Source: Eubacterium sp. (lineage in GTDB: Bacteria > Bacillota > Clostridia > Oscillospirales > Acutalibacteraceae). From it: a DNA stretch of 56,190 bases. Below are positions 25,759 to 34,335 of this stretch, in pieces. The position numbers were made by a program, and so were the translations under genes. Within the stretch, counting starts at the first letter, position 1. Each line of letters begins with the position of its first letter. The stretch lies in contig JAFSZK010000099.1 in the NCBI GenBank assembly GCA_017458975.1, positions 1 through 56,190 of the forward strand. The letters run 5' to 3'. The notes under the pieces are model-generated. The model made no database searches and was not told where the DNA came from. It saw only the letters and a program-made list of their open reading frames with translations.

Positions 25759-28035
25759 ATGACAAATAAAGACGCAGTAAAACCGAATAAAGAGCAGCAG
25801 CGTGTTATTGACGCGCTTGAAGGACCCGTTCTTGTAGTAGCAGGCGCGGGTACGGGAAAAACAGCTACTATCGTAAAAAGAATAGAGCATATTATTGCCG
25901 ACGGCTATGCGCTTCCATGGCAGGTGCTTGCCATTACCTTTACCAACAAGGCAGCAGGCGAGCTGAAGGACAGGCTTATTAATACAATAGGCGACGAAGC
26001 GAGCGAAATCTGGGCGCAGACCTTCCACTCAATGTGCGCAAGAATGCTGCGCCGTTTTGCTGACAGGCTCGGCTTTTCAAAGCATTTTACAATTTACGAT
26101 ACCGACGACCAGAAGCGCGTAATGAAGCGCGTTCAAAAGTCGCTCGGTATTGAGGATAAGTTTTTGAATCACCGCTTAATTCTTGCCGAAATAAGCCGCG
26201 CGAAGGATAGCCTGATTGACCCTGACGAATACAGAGCGTCTACGATTAACGATTTCAGAAAAGCTAAAATTGCGCAGTGCTATGCCGAGTACCAAAAGGA
26301 GCTTCGCCGTGCCGACGCAATGGATTTTGACGATATGATTTTCTATACCGTTGAGCTTTTCAGGGAAAATGAGGACGTGCTCGAGCTGTATCAAAAGCAG
26401 TTTAAATACGTAATCGTTGACGAGTATCAGGATACAAGCTACGCGCAGTACGTTTTAACCTATCTTCTTGCGGGAGGATACCATAATATCTGCGTAGTCG
26501 GCGACGATGACCAGAGTATATACCGATTCAGAGGCGCAACGATTGAGAATATTATGCGTTTTAAAGAGCGTTACGAGGACGAGGGACTTCAGGTTATCCA
26601 GCTTGAGCTTGCCGAAAACTACCGCTCAATGCAAAATATTCTTGACGCGGCAAATTCCGTAATAAAAAACAATAAAACGCGTCTTGCCGATAAGCACCTG
26701 CGTTCCTACGCGGGTAAGGACGGCGAAAAGGTTGTTACATATACCGCTCTTAACGAAAGCGACGAGGCGCAGTTCATTATTGATGAGATTAATTCAAATG
26801 TTGCAAACGGCTATTCCTATAAAGACCATGCGGTTTTATACCGTATGAACGCCCAGTCGAGAAATATAGAAATTATGCTTGCAAAGTCGGGAATATCATA
26901 TAAGATTATCGGCGGAAACCGCTTTTTTGACAGAAAGGAAATTAAGGATATCGTATCCTACTTTGCGGTCGTTAACAATACCGCGGACAATGTTCGCCTT
27001 CAAAGAATTATAAATACCCCGAAAAGGGGAATAGGCGAAACGATGTTCAGCTATATTCTTGAAATTGCGGCAATTAATAAAATGACCGCCTTCGAGGTGT
27101 GCGAACACGCAGACGAGTTTTCAAAAACCTCGCGCTCCGCGTCTAAGCTTCAGTCGTTTTGTGACGAAATAAAGCATTTTCAAAAGTGTCTTGAGGAGGG
27201 TATGCAAATGAGCGACCTTCTTCAGGAAATTCTTGATACAACAAAGTATTTTGACTACCTTGAAGCCGACGACCCGACAAAGGCTGAGGACAGGAAGAAT
27301 AACGTTCAGGAGCTCTCGACAATGCTGATTAAATATCAGGAGGAGGATGAAGAATTTTCGCTTAACGAATTTCTTGAGGACGTTGCTCTCGTGTCTGATA
27401 TTGACAGCTATAACGAGGACGAGGACTGCGTTGTTCTTATGACGCTTCATTCGGCAAAGGGACTTGAATTTCCCGTTGTGTTCATCCCCGGAATGGAGGA
27501 GGGTATCTTCCCCGGAAATCAGAGCTTATACTCCGACGAGGAGCTTGAAGAGGAAAGGCGTCTTGCCTATGTAGGAATTACAAGGGCGAGGGAAAAGCTC
27601 TATCTTATTAATGCTAAAAGCCGTATGCTTTACGGTACAACAAACCGCAATATCGCCTCCCGTTTCTTAAAGGAAATTCCGGACGAGGTATGCGATAACA
27701 GAAGCGAAAATGATTTCTATTCCGCGGGCTACACCGGCGGCTTCTCCCATGGCTTCGGAAAGCCTAAAACGCCTGCAAAATATGCAAAAAGCGTACCTAT
27801 CGGAGAAGCGAAAAGAGCCTCGGATTCGGCTCACTCCTTCGGTCAGGCGGGCAATAAGCCCCAAAAGAGCGAAATTGATTATAAGGTCGGCGATACGGTT
27901 AAGCATAAATCCTTCGGAACGGGCGTGATTTTAAGCACCCGTCCGATGGGTAACGATATGCTTATGGAAATCGCCTTTGACAAAGCCGGAACCAAAAAGG
28001 TAATGGCAAATTACGCAAGACTCGAAAAAGAGTAG
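25759..28035 (+). CDS. pcrA: ATP-dependent DNA helicase PcrA/UvrD family
   Basis: 758 aa SF1A helicase. Motif I AGAGTGKT (28-35), Ia AITFTNKAAGELKDR, II VDEYQD, III GDDDQSIYRFRGA, IV AENYRS, V MTLHSAKGLEFPVVFIPG and VI YVGITRAREKLYL are all in order. The C-terminal segment (YKVGDTVKHKSFGTGVI) is the Tudor-like RNA-polymerase-interacting end typical of PcrA. Acts in repair, replication-fork processing and transcription-coupled repair. The last codons and stop lie in the palindromic terminator shared with malQ. Confidence 0.96.
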   Translation: MTNKDAVKPNKEQQRVIDALEGPVLVVAGAGTGKTATIVKRIEHIIADGYALPWQVLAITFTNKAAGELKDRLINTIGDEASEIWAQTFHSMCARMLRRFADRLGFSKHFTIYDTDDQKRVMKRVQKSLGIEDKFLNHRLILAEISRAKDSLIDPDEYRASTINDFRKAKIAQCYAEYQKELRRADAMDFDDMIFYTVELFRENEDVLELYQKQFKYVIVDEYQDTSYAQYVLTYLLAGGYHNICVVGDDDQSIYRFRGATIENIMRFKERYEDEGLQVIQLELAENYRSMQNILDAANSVIKNNKTRLADKHLRSYAGKDGEKVVTYTALNESDEAQFIIDEINSNVANGYSYKDHAVLYRMNAQSRNIEIMLAKSGISYKIIGGNRFFDRKEIKDIVSYFAVVNNTADNVRLQRIINTPKRGIGETMFSYILEIAAINKMTAFEVCEHADEFSKTSRSASKLQSFCDEIKHFQKCLEEGMQMSDLLQEILDTTKYFDYLEADDPTKAEDRKNNVQELSTMLIKYQEEDEEFSLNEFLEDVALVSDIDSYNEDEDCVVLMTLHSAKGLEFPVVFIPGMEEGIFPGNQSLYSDEELEEERRLAYVGITRAREKLYLINAKSRMLYGTTNRNIASRFLKEIPDEVCDNRSENDFYSAGYTGGFSHGFGKPKTPAKYAKSVPIGEAKRASDSAHSFGQAGNKPQKSEIDYKVGDTVKHKSFGTGVILSTRPMGNDMLMEIAFDKAGTKKVMANYARLEKE

Positions 28036-28054
28036 GCATCTGCCTACTCTTTTT
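28025..28054. terminator. Bidirectional terminator overlapping both stop codons of pcrA and malQ
   Basis: A perfect 14-bp stem AAAAAGAGTAGGCA / TGCCTACTCTTTTT with a 2-nt loop (TC). It contains the TAG of pcrA (28033-28035) and the TAG of malQ (28044-28046). Each strand ends in a five-T run. Confidence 0.92.
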
Positions 28055-29573
28055 CTTCAAACGCCGGATACATTCTTCTGTAAAGCGCGTTTATATGTCT
28101 GAAATAATCGCCGTCTATTGAGTCGATTGTTTCTCTCGTTGTTCTGAAACGCCAGTTCTTTTCGGCAACTCCGGGGATGTTCATTCTTGCGTCCGAACCA
28201 AAGCCGCACATATCCTGAAGCGTAATGATTGCAACGTTTGACGCGCTCTGCCATACCGCTTCCGTAACGGCTCTGCAGCTCTTTGAATGATAGCCTCCGT
28301 CACCCCAGTAGCCGTCCTTGAAATGGCAGTAATCAAGTGCAAATTTTCTTTCGTCCTCGCTTGCTTCCCAGAGCCATCCGAGAATCGTATTATTATCATG
28401 AGTTCCGACGTAGTTTACTGAGTTCGGAACTGCGTTGTGCGGAAGATGTGAGGAGTCGGAATTTGGGTCAAAGCCAAACTGAATTACCTTCATACCGGGG
28501 AAACCGCTCTCGTCAAGAAGCTCGATTACGTCCTCGCCGAAGGTTCCCAAATCCTCTGCAATAATCGGAGCGTCCTTGCCGAAGACCTCAAAGACCTTAT
28601 TAAACAAATCCATCTTAGGTCCGTCGAGCCACTCGCCCGTTTTTGCGGTTTCGCTCTCGGCGGGAACCGCCCAGTATGAAGCGAATGCTCTGAAATGGTC
28701 AATCCTTACCGTATCAAAGGTTTTCAGCGCGTGCGAAAGCCTTGAAATCCACCACGAATATCCGTCCTTTTTCATTGCCTTCCAGTCGTAAATCGGGTTG
28801 CCCCAGAGCTGACCGTCCTTGCTGAAATAATCGGGCGGAACGCCGGCAACCTTTTCAACCTTAAGCGTCTTTTCGTCAATTAAAAACATCGGAAGGTTGC
28901 TCCATACATCCGCGCTGTCCATTGCTACGTATATCGGCATATCGCCTATAACCGCAACGCCTTTTTTACGGGCGTATTTTTTTATTTCTTTCCACTGCTT
29001 AAAGAATATGTACTGAACAAATTTCCAGAAGGCAGCCTTTTCTTCGTAGTTAAAAATGCTTTTTACCGCCGTATAATAATGGGCGTGCTCGTCGCTCCAC
29101 TCCCACCACGGCTTAAGGTTTTCCTCCTCTTTAATCGCCATATAAAGCGCATAATCCGTAAGCCAGGGATTTTCAAGCTCAAAGTCTTTTATTTCCTTTG
29201 CGAGCTTTTCGTCTGTTTGAAGAAAGGCTTTTTTAAGAGTTTTAAGCCTTGTTTTTGAGGCGAATTCAAAATCAGCCGTATAGGGCGAGCCGGAATATGT
29301 GTTTGCTCTTACGTCCTCTTCGTCTATCAGCCCCATATTTTTTAAGCCTTCGGGGTCAATAAAAAGGTAATTGCCCGCAAATGCGCTTGCGCTGCAGTAG
29401 GGCGAATTTGACGCGTCAATCGGGTTAAAGGGCAGAACCTGCCAGTAGGTAAAGCCCATATCGCTTATTCGGTCTATAAAGTGCCTTGCGTTTTCGTCAA
29501 AAACTCCTACTCCGTAGGGAGAGGGAAGCGAGCTTATATGAAGCAGAACGCCGGCGCCTCTTTTCTTTAACAT
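28044..29573 (-). CDS. malQ: 4-alpha-glucanotransferase (amylomaltase, GH77)
   Basis: 509 aa from ATG 29573. A longer frame to 29615 exists, but family members begin near KKRGAGVLLHISSLPSPYG, and GGCGGT precedes this ATG while the longer start would lie next to the -10 box. GH77 motifs are present: YWQVLPFNP, the nucleophile region VRIDHFRAF, IIAEDLG with the acid/base Glu, and the transition-state Asp in GTHDNNT. Disproportionates maltodextrins in glycogen/starch metabolism, in the cytoplasm. It stands alone with its own promoter. Confidence 0.96.
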   Translation of the reverse strand: MLKKRGAGVLLHISSLPSPYGVGVFDENARHFIDRISDMGFTYWQVLPFNPIDASNSPYCSASAFAGNYLFIDPEGLKNMGLIDEEDVRANTYSGSPYTADFEFASKTRLKTLKKAFLQTDEKLAKEIKDFELENPWLTDYALYMAIKEEENLKPWWEWSDEHAHYYTAVKSIFNYEEKAAFWKFVQYIFFKQWKEIKKYARKKGVAVIGDMPIYVAMDSADVWSNLPMFLIDEKTLKVEKVAGVPPDYFSKDGQLWGNPIYDWKAMKKDGYSWWISRLSHALKTFDTVRIDHFRAFASYWAVPAESETAKTGEWLDGPKMDLFNKVFEVFGKDAPIIAEDLGTFGEDVIELLDESGFPGMKVIQFGFDPNSDSSHLPHNAVPNSVNYVGTHDNNTILGWLWEASEDERKFALDYCHFKDGYWGDGGYHSKSCRAVTEAVWQSASNVAIITLQDMCGFGSDARMNIPGVAEKNWRFRTTRETIDSIDGDYFRHINALYRRMYPAFEEKE

Positions 29574-29605
29574 ATTTTTACCGCCTTTAAAAGATTTACC
29601 TCTTA

Positions 29606-29633
29606 ATGATACCACTTTTCAGTTATTTGTCAA
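29606..29633 (-). promoter_or_regulatory. Promoter of malQ
   Basis: On the minus strand TTGACA (29628-29633), 16 bp, TATCAT (29606-29611). Confidence 0.7.
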
Positions 29634-29683
29634 TGTATATAATTTATAATATAAAAATTAATAAATATTTATAAGTTTTAATA

Positions 29684-29712
29684 TTGAATATATAGTATTG
29701 TTTTGATATAAT
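29684..29712 (+). promoter_or_regulatory. Promoter of the miaB-mutSL-miaA operon
   Basis: TTGAAT (29684-29689), 17 bp, TATAAT (29707-29712). It is divergent from malQ in a 180-bp AT-rich gap. Confidence 0.68.
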
Positions 29713-29753
29713 AGCAGAATAGTGGGTTAATATATAGAGTAGGCGGTGAGAGT

Positions 29754-31175
29754 TTGGCTGTTAATACCCGAAGAGTAAGCGAAGAAGAATTAAATACCCA
29801 AAAAGAATATGAAAAAAAGGTAAGCTCGCTTATTCAGACAAGGTATTCAAATAAGCCGCTCGCCTGTGTTGTAACCTACGGCTGCCAGCAAAATGTTGCC
29901 GACAGCGAAAAGATAAAGGGTATGCTTGAAATTATGGGCTACGGCTTTACCGAGGACAGGCTTTCGGCAAAGCTTGTGATTTTTAACACCTGCGCCGTTA
30001 GAGAACACGCCGAGGACAGAGTTTTCGGAAACGTCGGCGCGCTGAAAAAGTACAAGCTTAAAAACCCCGACGTGATAATCGCTCTTTGCGGCTGTATGAT
30101 GCAGCAGGAGCATATTGCAAAACGGATTAAAGAGAGCTTTCAGTTTGTTGATTTGGTGTTCGGAACCCATGTCGTTCACAAGCTCCCCGAGCTTCTTTAT
30201 ACAGCGCTGACAAGACGTAAAAGAGTATTTGAGCTCCCCGATATTGACGGAGTTATTGCCGAGGGCTTACCCGTTAAAAGGGATAACGACTCAAAGGCGT
30301 GGCTTCCGATTATGTACGGATGTAACAATTTTTGTTCATACTGCGTCGTACCCTATGTAAGGGGCAGGGAAAGAAGCAGGGAATTTTCCGATATTGAAAA
30401 GGAATTCAGAAAACTCGTTTCTCAGGGCTATAAGGAAATAACTCTCCTCGGTCAGAACGTTAACTCCTACGGTAAGGACCTGAACCCGAAGATAAGCTTT
30501 TCGGAGCTTTTAAGAAGACTCAGCTCGATTGACGGAGACTACCGTATCCGCTTTATGACAAGCCATCCTAAGGACTGCACAAAGGAGCTTCTTGAAACAA
30601 TGGCTTCGTGCGACAGGGTTGCAAAGCATTTGCACCTTCCTTTCCAGAGCGGTAATAACCGTATACTCGGTCTTATGAACCGCGGCTATACAAGAGAGCA
30701 TTATTTAAGTCTTATAAACTACGCTAAGGAGCTTATGGGCGACGAGCTTTCAATTACAAGCGATATTATAGTCGGCTTTCCGGGCGAAACCTATGAGGAG
30801 TTTTCAGATACCAAATCCCTTGTTGAGGAGCTCGGAGCAATCGGACTTTTTACCTTTATCTATTCCAAAAGAGAGGGAACTCCTGCGGCTGAAATGGACG
30901 ACCCCGTAAGCTATGAGGACAAATCCTTATGGCTGCGCGAGCTCCTTGCGCTTCAGGAAAAAATTTCCGCCCGTCAGATGCAGCTACATAAGGGTAAGAC
31001 CTTTAAGTGCTTTGTCTACGGAAAAGGAAAACTCGGCGATAATTATCTTGCCGCAAGAACAGACGGTAATGTGATTATAGAATTTGAGGGTGACGAAAGG
31101 CTCATCGGCACCTTTCAGAATATCAAGGCAACTGAGCCCCTCACCTATGTTATAAAAGGTGAAATACAAAAATGA
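29754..31175 (+). CDS. miaB: tRNA-2-methylthio-N6-dimethylallyladenosine synthase
   Basis: 473 aa from TTG 29754, preceded by GGCGGTGAGAG. It has an N-terminal MTTase domain with cysteines in TYGCQQNVADSEK, NTCAVREHAEDR and CGCMMQQEH, a radical-SAM motif CNNFCSYCVVP (near residue 190) and a C-terminal TRAM domain. Adds the methylthio group to i6A37, the product of MiaA encoded in the same operon (36171-37112). The order miaB-ymcA-mutS-mutL is the one seen in Bacillus subtilis. Confidence 0.97.
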   Translation: MAVNTRRVSEEELNTQKEYEKKVSSLIQTRYSNKPLACVVTYGCQQNVADSEKIKGMLEIMGYGFTEDRLSAKLVIFNTCAVREHAEDRVFGNVGALKKYKLKNPDVIIALCGCMMQQEHIAKRIKESFQFVDLVFGTHVVHKLPELLYTALTRRKRVFELPDIDGVIAEGLPVKRDNDSKAWLPIMYGCNNFCSYCVVPYVRGRERSREFSDIEKEFRKLVSQGYKEITLLGQNVNSYGKDLNPKISFSELLRRLSSIDGDYRIRFMTSHPKDCTKELLETMASCDRVAKHLHLPFQSGNNRILGLMNRGYTREHYLSLINYAKELMGDELSITSDIIVGFPGETYEEFSDTKSLVEELGAIGLFTFIYSKREGTPAAEMDDPVSYEDKSLWLRELLALQEKISARQMQLHKGKTFKCFVYGKGKLGDNYLAARTDGNVIIEFEGDERLIGTFQNIKATEPLTYVIKGEIQK

Positions 31176-31188
31176 GAGGATTAAAACT

Positions 31189-31599
31189 ATGGAACTCGAA
31201 AAGATTTTAAGAGAGCTTGGAAAGGTTATCCAGGCGGACGAAAGATTCACTGCGCTTCAGGCGGCAGCAAAAGCGAATGACGCCGACGAAGACCTCCAGA
31301 AGCAAATGCAGGAGCTTCAGCTTATCACGCTTAAGTATCAGCAGGAGGCTCAGAAGGCAGATGAAGCCGACCAGGACAGAATTGCTCAGCTTCAGGGTCA
31401 GTATCAGGAGCTTTATAATGAGATTATGCAGGGCGAGAATATGAAAAATTATTCCGCAGCCGCTGCCGAAATGGAGCAGATGGCTCAGTATATCAGCGGT
31501 ATGATTGGTCTTTTCTTTGACGGTCAGGACCCCGAAACCTGTGAAATCCCCGCTGAGGACTGCACTCATGACTGCAGCACCTGCGGAGGCTGCCACTAA
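31189..31599 (+). CDS. YlbF/YmcA (RicA)-family protein with cysteine-rich tail
   Basis: 136 aa from ATG 31189 (GAGG upstream); a 10-residue-longer frame overlaps miaB and lacks a ribosome site. It is mostly alpha-helical and Gln/Glu-rich, matching the YlbF/YmcA family, and ends in Cys-rich DCTHDCSTCGGCH. In B. subtilis YmcA, YlbF and YaaT form an Fe-S-containing complex that affects RNase Y and sporulation/biofilm control, and ymcA follows miaB as here. The tail is a plausible Fe-S or zinc ligand set; that is inference. Confidence 0.8.
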   Translation: MELEKILRELGKVIQADERFTALQAAAKANDADEDLQKQMQELQLITLKYQQEAQKADEADQDRIAQLQGQYQELYNEIMQGENMKNYSAAAAEMEQMAQYISGMIGLFFDGQDPETCEIPAEDCTHDCSTCGGCH

Positions 31600-31603
31600 T
31601 TAG

Positions 31604-31631
31604 TGAATAGTGAATATTGAATAATGAATAA
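31604..31631 (+). repeat. Four tandem TGAATAN heptamers between ymcA and mutS
   Basis: TGAATAG, TGAATAT, TGAATAA and TGAATAA follow one another exactly at 31604-31631, then comes a GC-rich hairpin (GGGCGGGCTTTGCCC). Similar heptamers, inverted about a centre, occur at 55951-55996. Confidence 0.75.
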
Positions 31632-31685
31632 TTAAGGGCGGGCTTTGCCCACACCCATTATAAAATCTTGAGAAGGGAGAAGAAT

Positions 31686-34316
31686 ATGGCAAAAAAGAAT
31701 GAGCTGTCGCCTATGATGCAACAGTATTTTCAGGTTAAAAAAGAATATCCGGGAGTCATATTATTCTTCCGTCTCGGCGATTTTTATGAGATGTTCTTTG
31801 ACGACGCTAAGGTTGCCTCAAAGGAGCTTGACCTCGTGCTTACCGGAAGGGATTGCGGTCAGGAGGAAAGAGCGCCTATGTGCGGCGTTCCGTTTCACAG
31901 CGCCGAGGGCTATATTGCAAAGCTCGTATCCCGCGGATATAAGGTTGCAATCTGTGAGCAGACTGAGGACCCGAAGGCGGCAAAGGGCATCGTTAAAAGG
32001 GACGTTATCCGTATTGTAACTCCCGGAACGGCTATTGAGGGCAGTATCCTTGAAGACGGAGTTAACAACTATCTCTGTTCAATATGTAAGCTTCCTAATG
32101 AAACGGGACTTTGCTTCGCCGACGTTTCAACGGGTGAATTCCATATTACCGTAGTCGGCAAGGAGGACGAGCAGGAAAAGATTATCAATCAGCTTTCCTC
32201 ATATTCGCCAAAAGAAATAATTGTCAATTCCGCGGCAGGCGAGCTTGACGAGGTAAACAAGTTTACCGACGTAAGGCTTTCCGCCCGCTTTGAAAAGCTT
32301 GACGATACGGCGTTTGATTTTGAAAACGCAACTAATTTAATTCTTGAAACAATGAAAAGGGATGAAATCTCTTCCCTTAAAATAGGACACAGCAAAGCCG
32401 CTGTGTGTGCTCTCGGCGCGGTTATTCACTATTTGCGCGAAACTCAGAAAACAACCGAGCTTGAAACTCCGAGCGAGGTTGAATACTACGAGGGCAACGA
32501 CTTTATGTCGCTTGATATTAATGCAAGAAGGAATCTTGAGCTTACAAGCTCTATGATGACTCTTGATAAAAAGCACTCGCTTTTATGGGTTATTGACAAA
32601 ACCCGAACTGCGATGGGCAAAAGAATGCTTCGCTCGTGGCTTGAAAGACCGCTTCTCAGCGTAAGCAGAATTACAAAAAGGCAAAATGCAGTTGCCGAGC
32701 TTTATGACAATACTCCTCTTCGCGATGAAATAAGGGAGTCGCTCGGCGGCGTTAAGGATATAGAAAGACTAATGAGCCGAATTGCATACGGTACAGCCAA
32801 CGCAAAGGAGCTCAGAACGCTTTATTCAACAATACTTGCCCTTCCTTCAATCAAAAGCGCCGTAAGCAATGCAAGCGCCTCTTTGATTAAGGGCATATAT
32901 AACGAAATTGATTTACTTGACGATATAAGAGAGCTGATTGATATTTCAATCGTTGAGGAGCCCGCCTTCTCTCTTCGCGAGGGAGGACTGATTAAAAAAG
33001 GCTTCAACTCCGAAATTGACGAGCTTTCGGATATCGTAACGGGCGGCTCAAATTTACTTGCCGAAATCGAAGCAAGGGAAAAGGAAAGAACGGGTATACC
33101 GAAGCTGCGCGTTTCGTATAACAAGGTTTTCGGCTACTTTATTGAGGTCACAAACTCATATAAGGATTCAGTTCCCGAGGAATACATAAGAAAACAGACC
33201 CTGACTAATTGCGAAAGATATATTACCCCCGAACTAAAAGAGCTTGAGGGTAAGGTGCTCGGCGCAAAGGAAAGACTTGTTGCGCTTGAATATGAGGTTT
33301 TCTGTTCCGTAAGAAATCAGGTTGCCGCCGAGGTTGAGAGAATTCAGAAAACGGCAAAGGCGATTGCCACGCTCGATTGCGTTGTCTCCCTTGCCGAAAC
33401 GGCATATGTTAATAACTACTGCTGTCCCGTTATCACAAACGACGGAAAAATCGAAATTAAGGACGGACGGCATCCTGTTGTCGAGACTCTTCTTGACGGC
33501 GCGGTATTTGTTCCGAACGATACCCTTCTTGATAAAGACAAAAACAGGTGTTCAATAATTACGGGTCCGAATATGGCGGGAAAATCAACCTATATGAGAC
33601 AGATTGCGCTTATCGTTCTTCTTGCTCAGATTGGTTCCTTCGTTCCCGCAAAGAGCGCTAAGGTATCCGTCGTTGACGCAATATTTACAAGAGTCGGCGC
33701 AAGCGACGACCTTGCAACCGGACAGTCAACCTTTATGGTTGAGATGAACGAGGTTTCCGCAATTCTTAAAAATGCAACCGAAAATTCGCTTATTATTCTT
33801 GATGAAATCGGACGCGGCACGTCAACCTTTGACGGTATGAGTATTGCAAGAGCGGTGCTTGAGTACGTTGTTAAAAAGAAAACGCTCGGCGCAAAAACGC
33901 TTTTTGCAACTCACTATCACGAGCTTACCGCTATGGAGGGTATGCTCGACGGTGTTAATAACTATTCAATAGCAGTAAAAAAGCGCGGCGACGATATTAC
34001 CTTCCTGAGAAGAATAGTCCACGGCGGTGCGGACCAGAGCTTCGGTATCGAGGTTGCAAAGCTTGCGGGAATACCGAACTCCGTTATCAAGCGCGCAAAG
34101 GTAATTCTTAAGGAGCTTGAAAAGAATAAGGTTGAAATTGAATTCAAAGCCGAGGATTCGGTTATTGAAGAAAGCGACGAAATCCAGTATAACTTTAAAA
34201 CAAATTCAACCGACGATTTACTTGAGCTGATTAAAGCTATTGATATTAATACCCTAACGCCCATTGAGGCGATGCAGACTCTTAACGACCTTAAAAAGAA
34301 GGCGGAAGAGCTGTAA
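31686..34316 (+). CDS. mutS: DNA mismatch repair protein MutS
   Basis: 876 aa from ATG 31686 (AAGGGAG upstream; a TTG 18 bp earlier is inside the ribosome-site region). The mismatch-recognition Phe-x-Glu is in GDFYEMFFDDA (near residue 35), Walker A is GPNMAGKST (627-635), and Walker B IILDEIGRGTSTFDG and ATHYHEL follow. Binds mismatches and recruits MutL, encoded next. Confidence 0.97.
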   Translation: MAKKNELSPMMQQYFQVKKEYPGVILFFRLGDFYEMFFDDAKVASKELDLVLTGRDCGQEERAPMCGVPFHSAEGYIAKLVSRGYKVAICEQTEDPKAAKGIVKRDVIRIVTPGTAIEGSILEDGVNNYLCSICKLPNETGLCFADVSTGEFHITVVGKEDEQEKIINQLSSYSPKEIIVNSAAGELDEVNKFTDVRLSARFEKLDDTAFDFENATNLILETMKRDEISSLKIGHSKAAVCALGAVIHYLRETQKTTELETPSEVEYYEGNDFMSLDINARRNLELTSSMMTLDKKHSLLWVIDKTRTAMGKRMLRSWLERPLLSVSRITKRQNAVAELYDNTPLRDEIRESLGGVKDIERLMSRIAYGTANAKELRTLYSTILALPSIKSAVSNASASLIKGIYNEIDLLDDIRELIDISIVEEPAFSLREGGLIKKGFNSEIDELSDIVTGGSNLLAEIEAREKERTGIPKLRVSYNKVFGYFIEVTNSYKDSVPEEYIRKQTLTNCERYITPELKELEGKVLGAKERLVALEYEVFCSVRNQVAAEVERIQKTAKAIATLDCVVSLAETAYVNNYCCPVITNDGKIEIKDGRHPVVETLLDGAVFVPNDTLLDKDKNRCSIITGPNMAGKSTYMRQIALIVLLAQIGSFVPAKSAKVSVVDAIFTRVGASDDLATGQSTFMVEMNEVSAILKNATENSLIILDEIGRGTSTFDGMSIARAVLEYVVKKKTLGAKTLFATHYHELTAMEGMLDGVNNYSIAVKKRGDDITFLRRIVHGGADQSFGIEVAKLAGIPNSVIKRAKVILKELEKNKVEIEFKAEDSVIEESDEIQYNFKTNSTDDLLELIKAIDINTLTPIEAMQTLNDLKKKAEEL

Positions 34317-34335
34317 GAGAAAGGAGATGACAATC

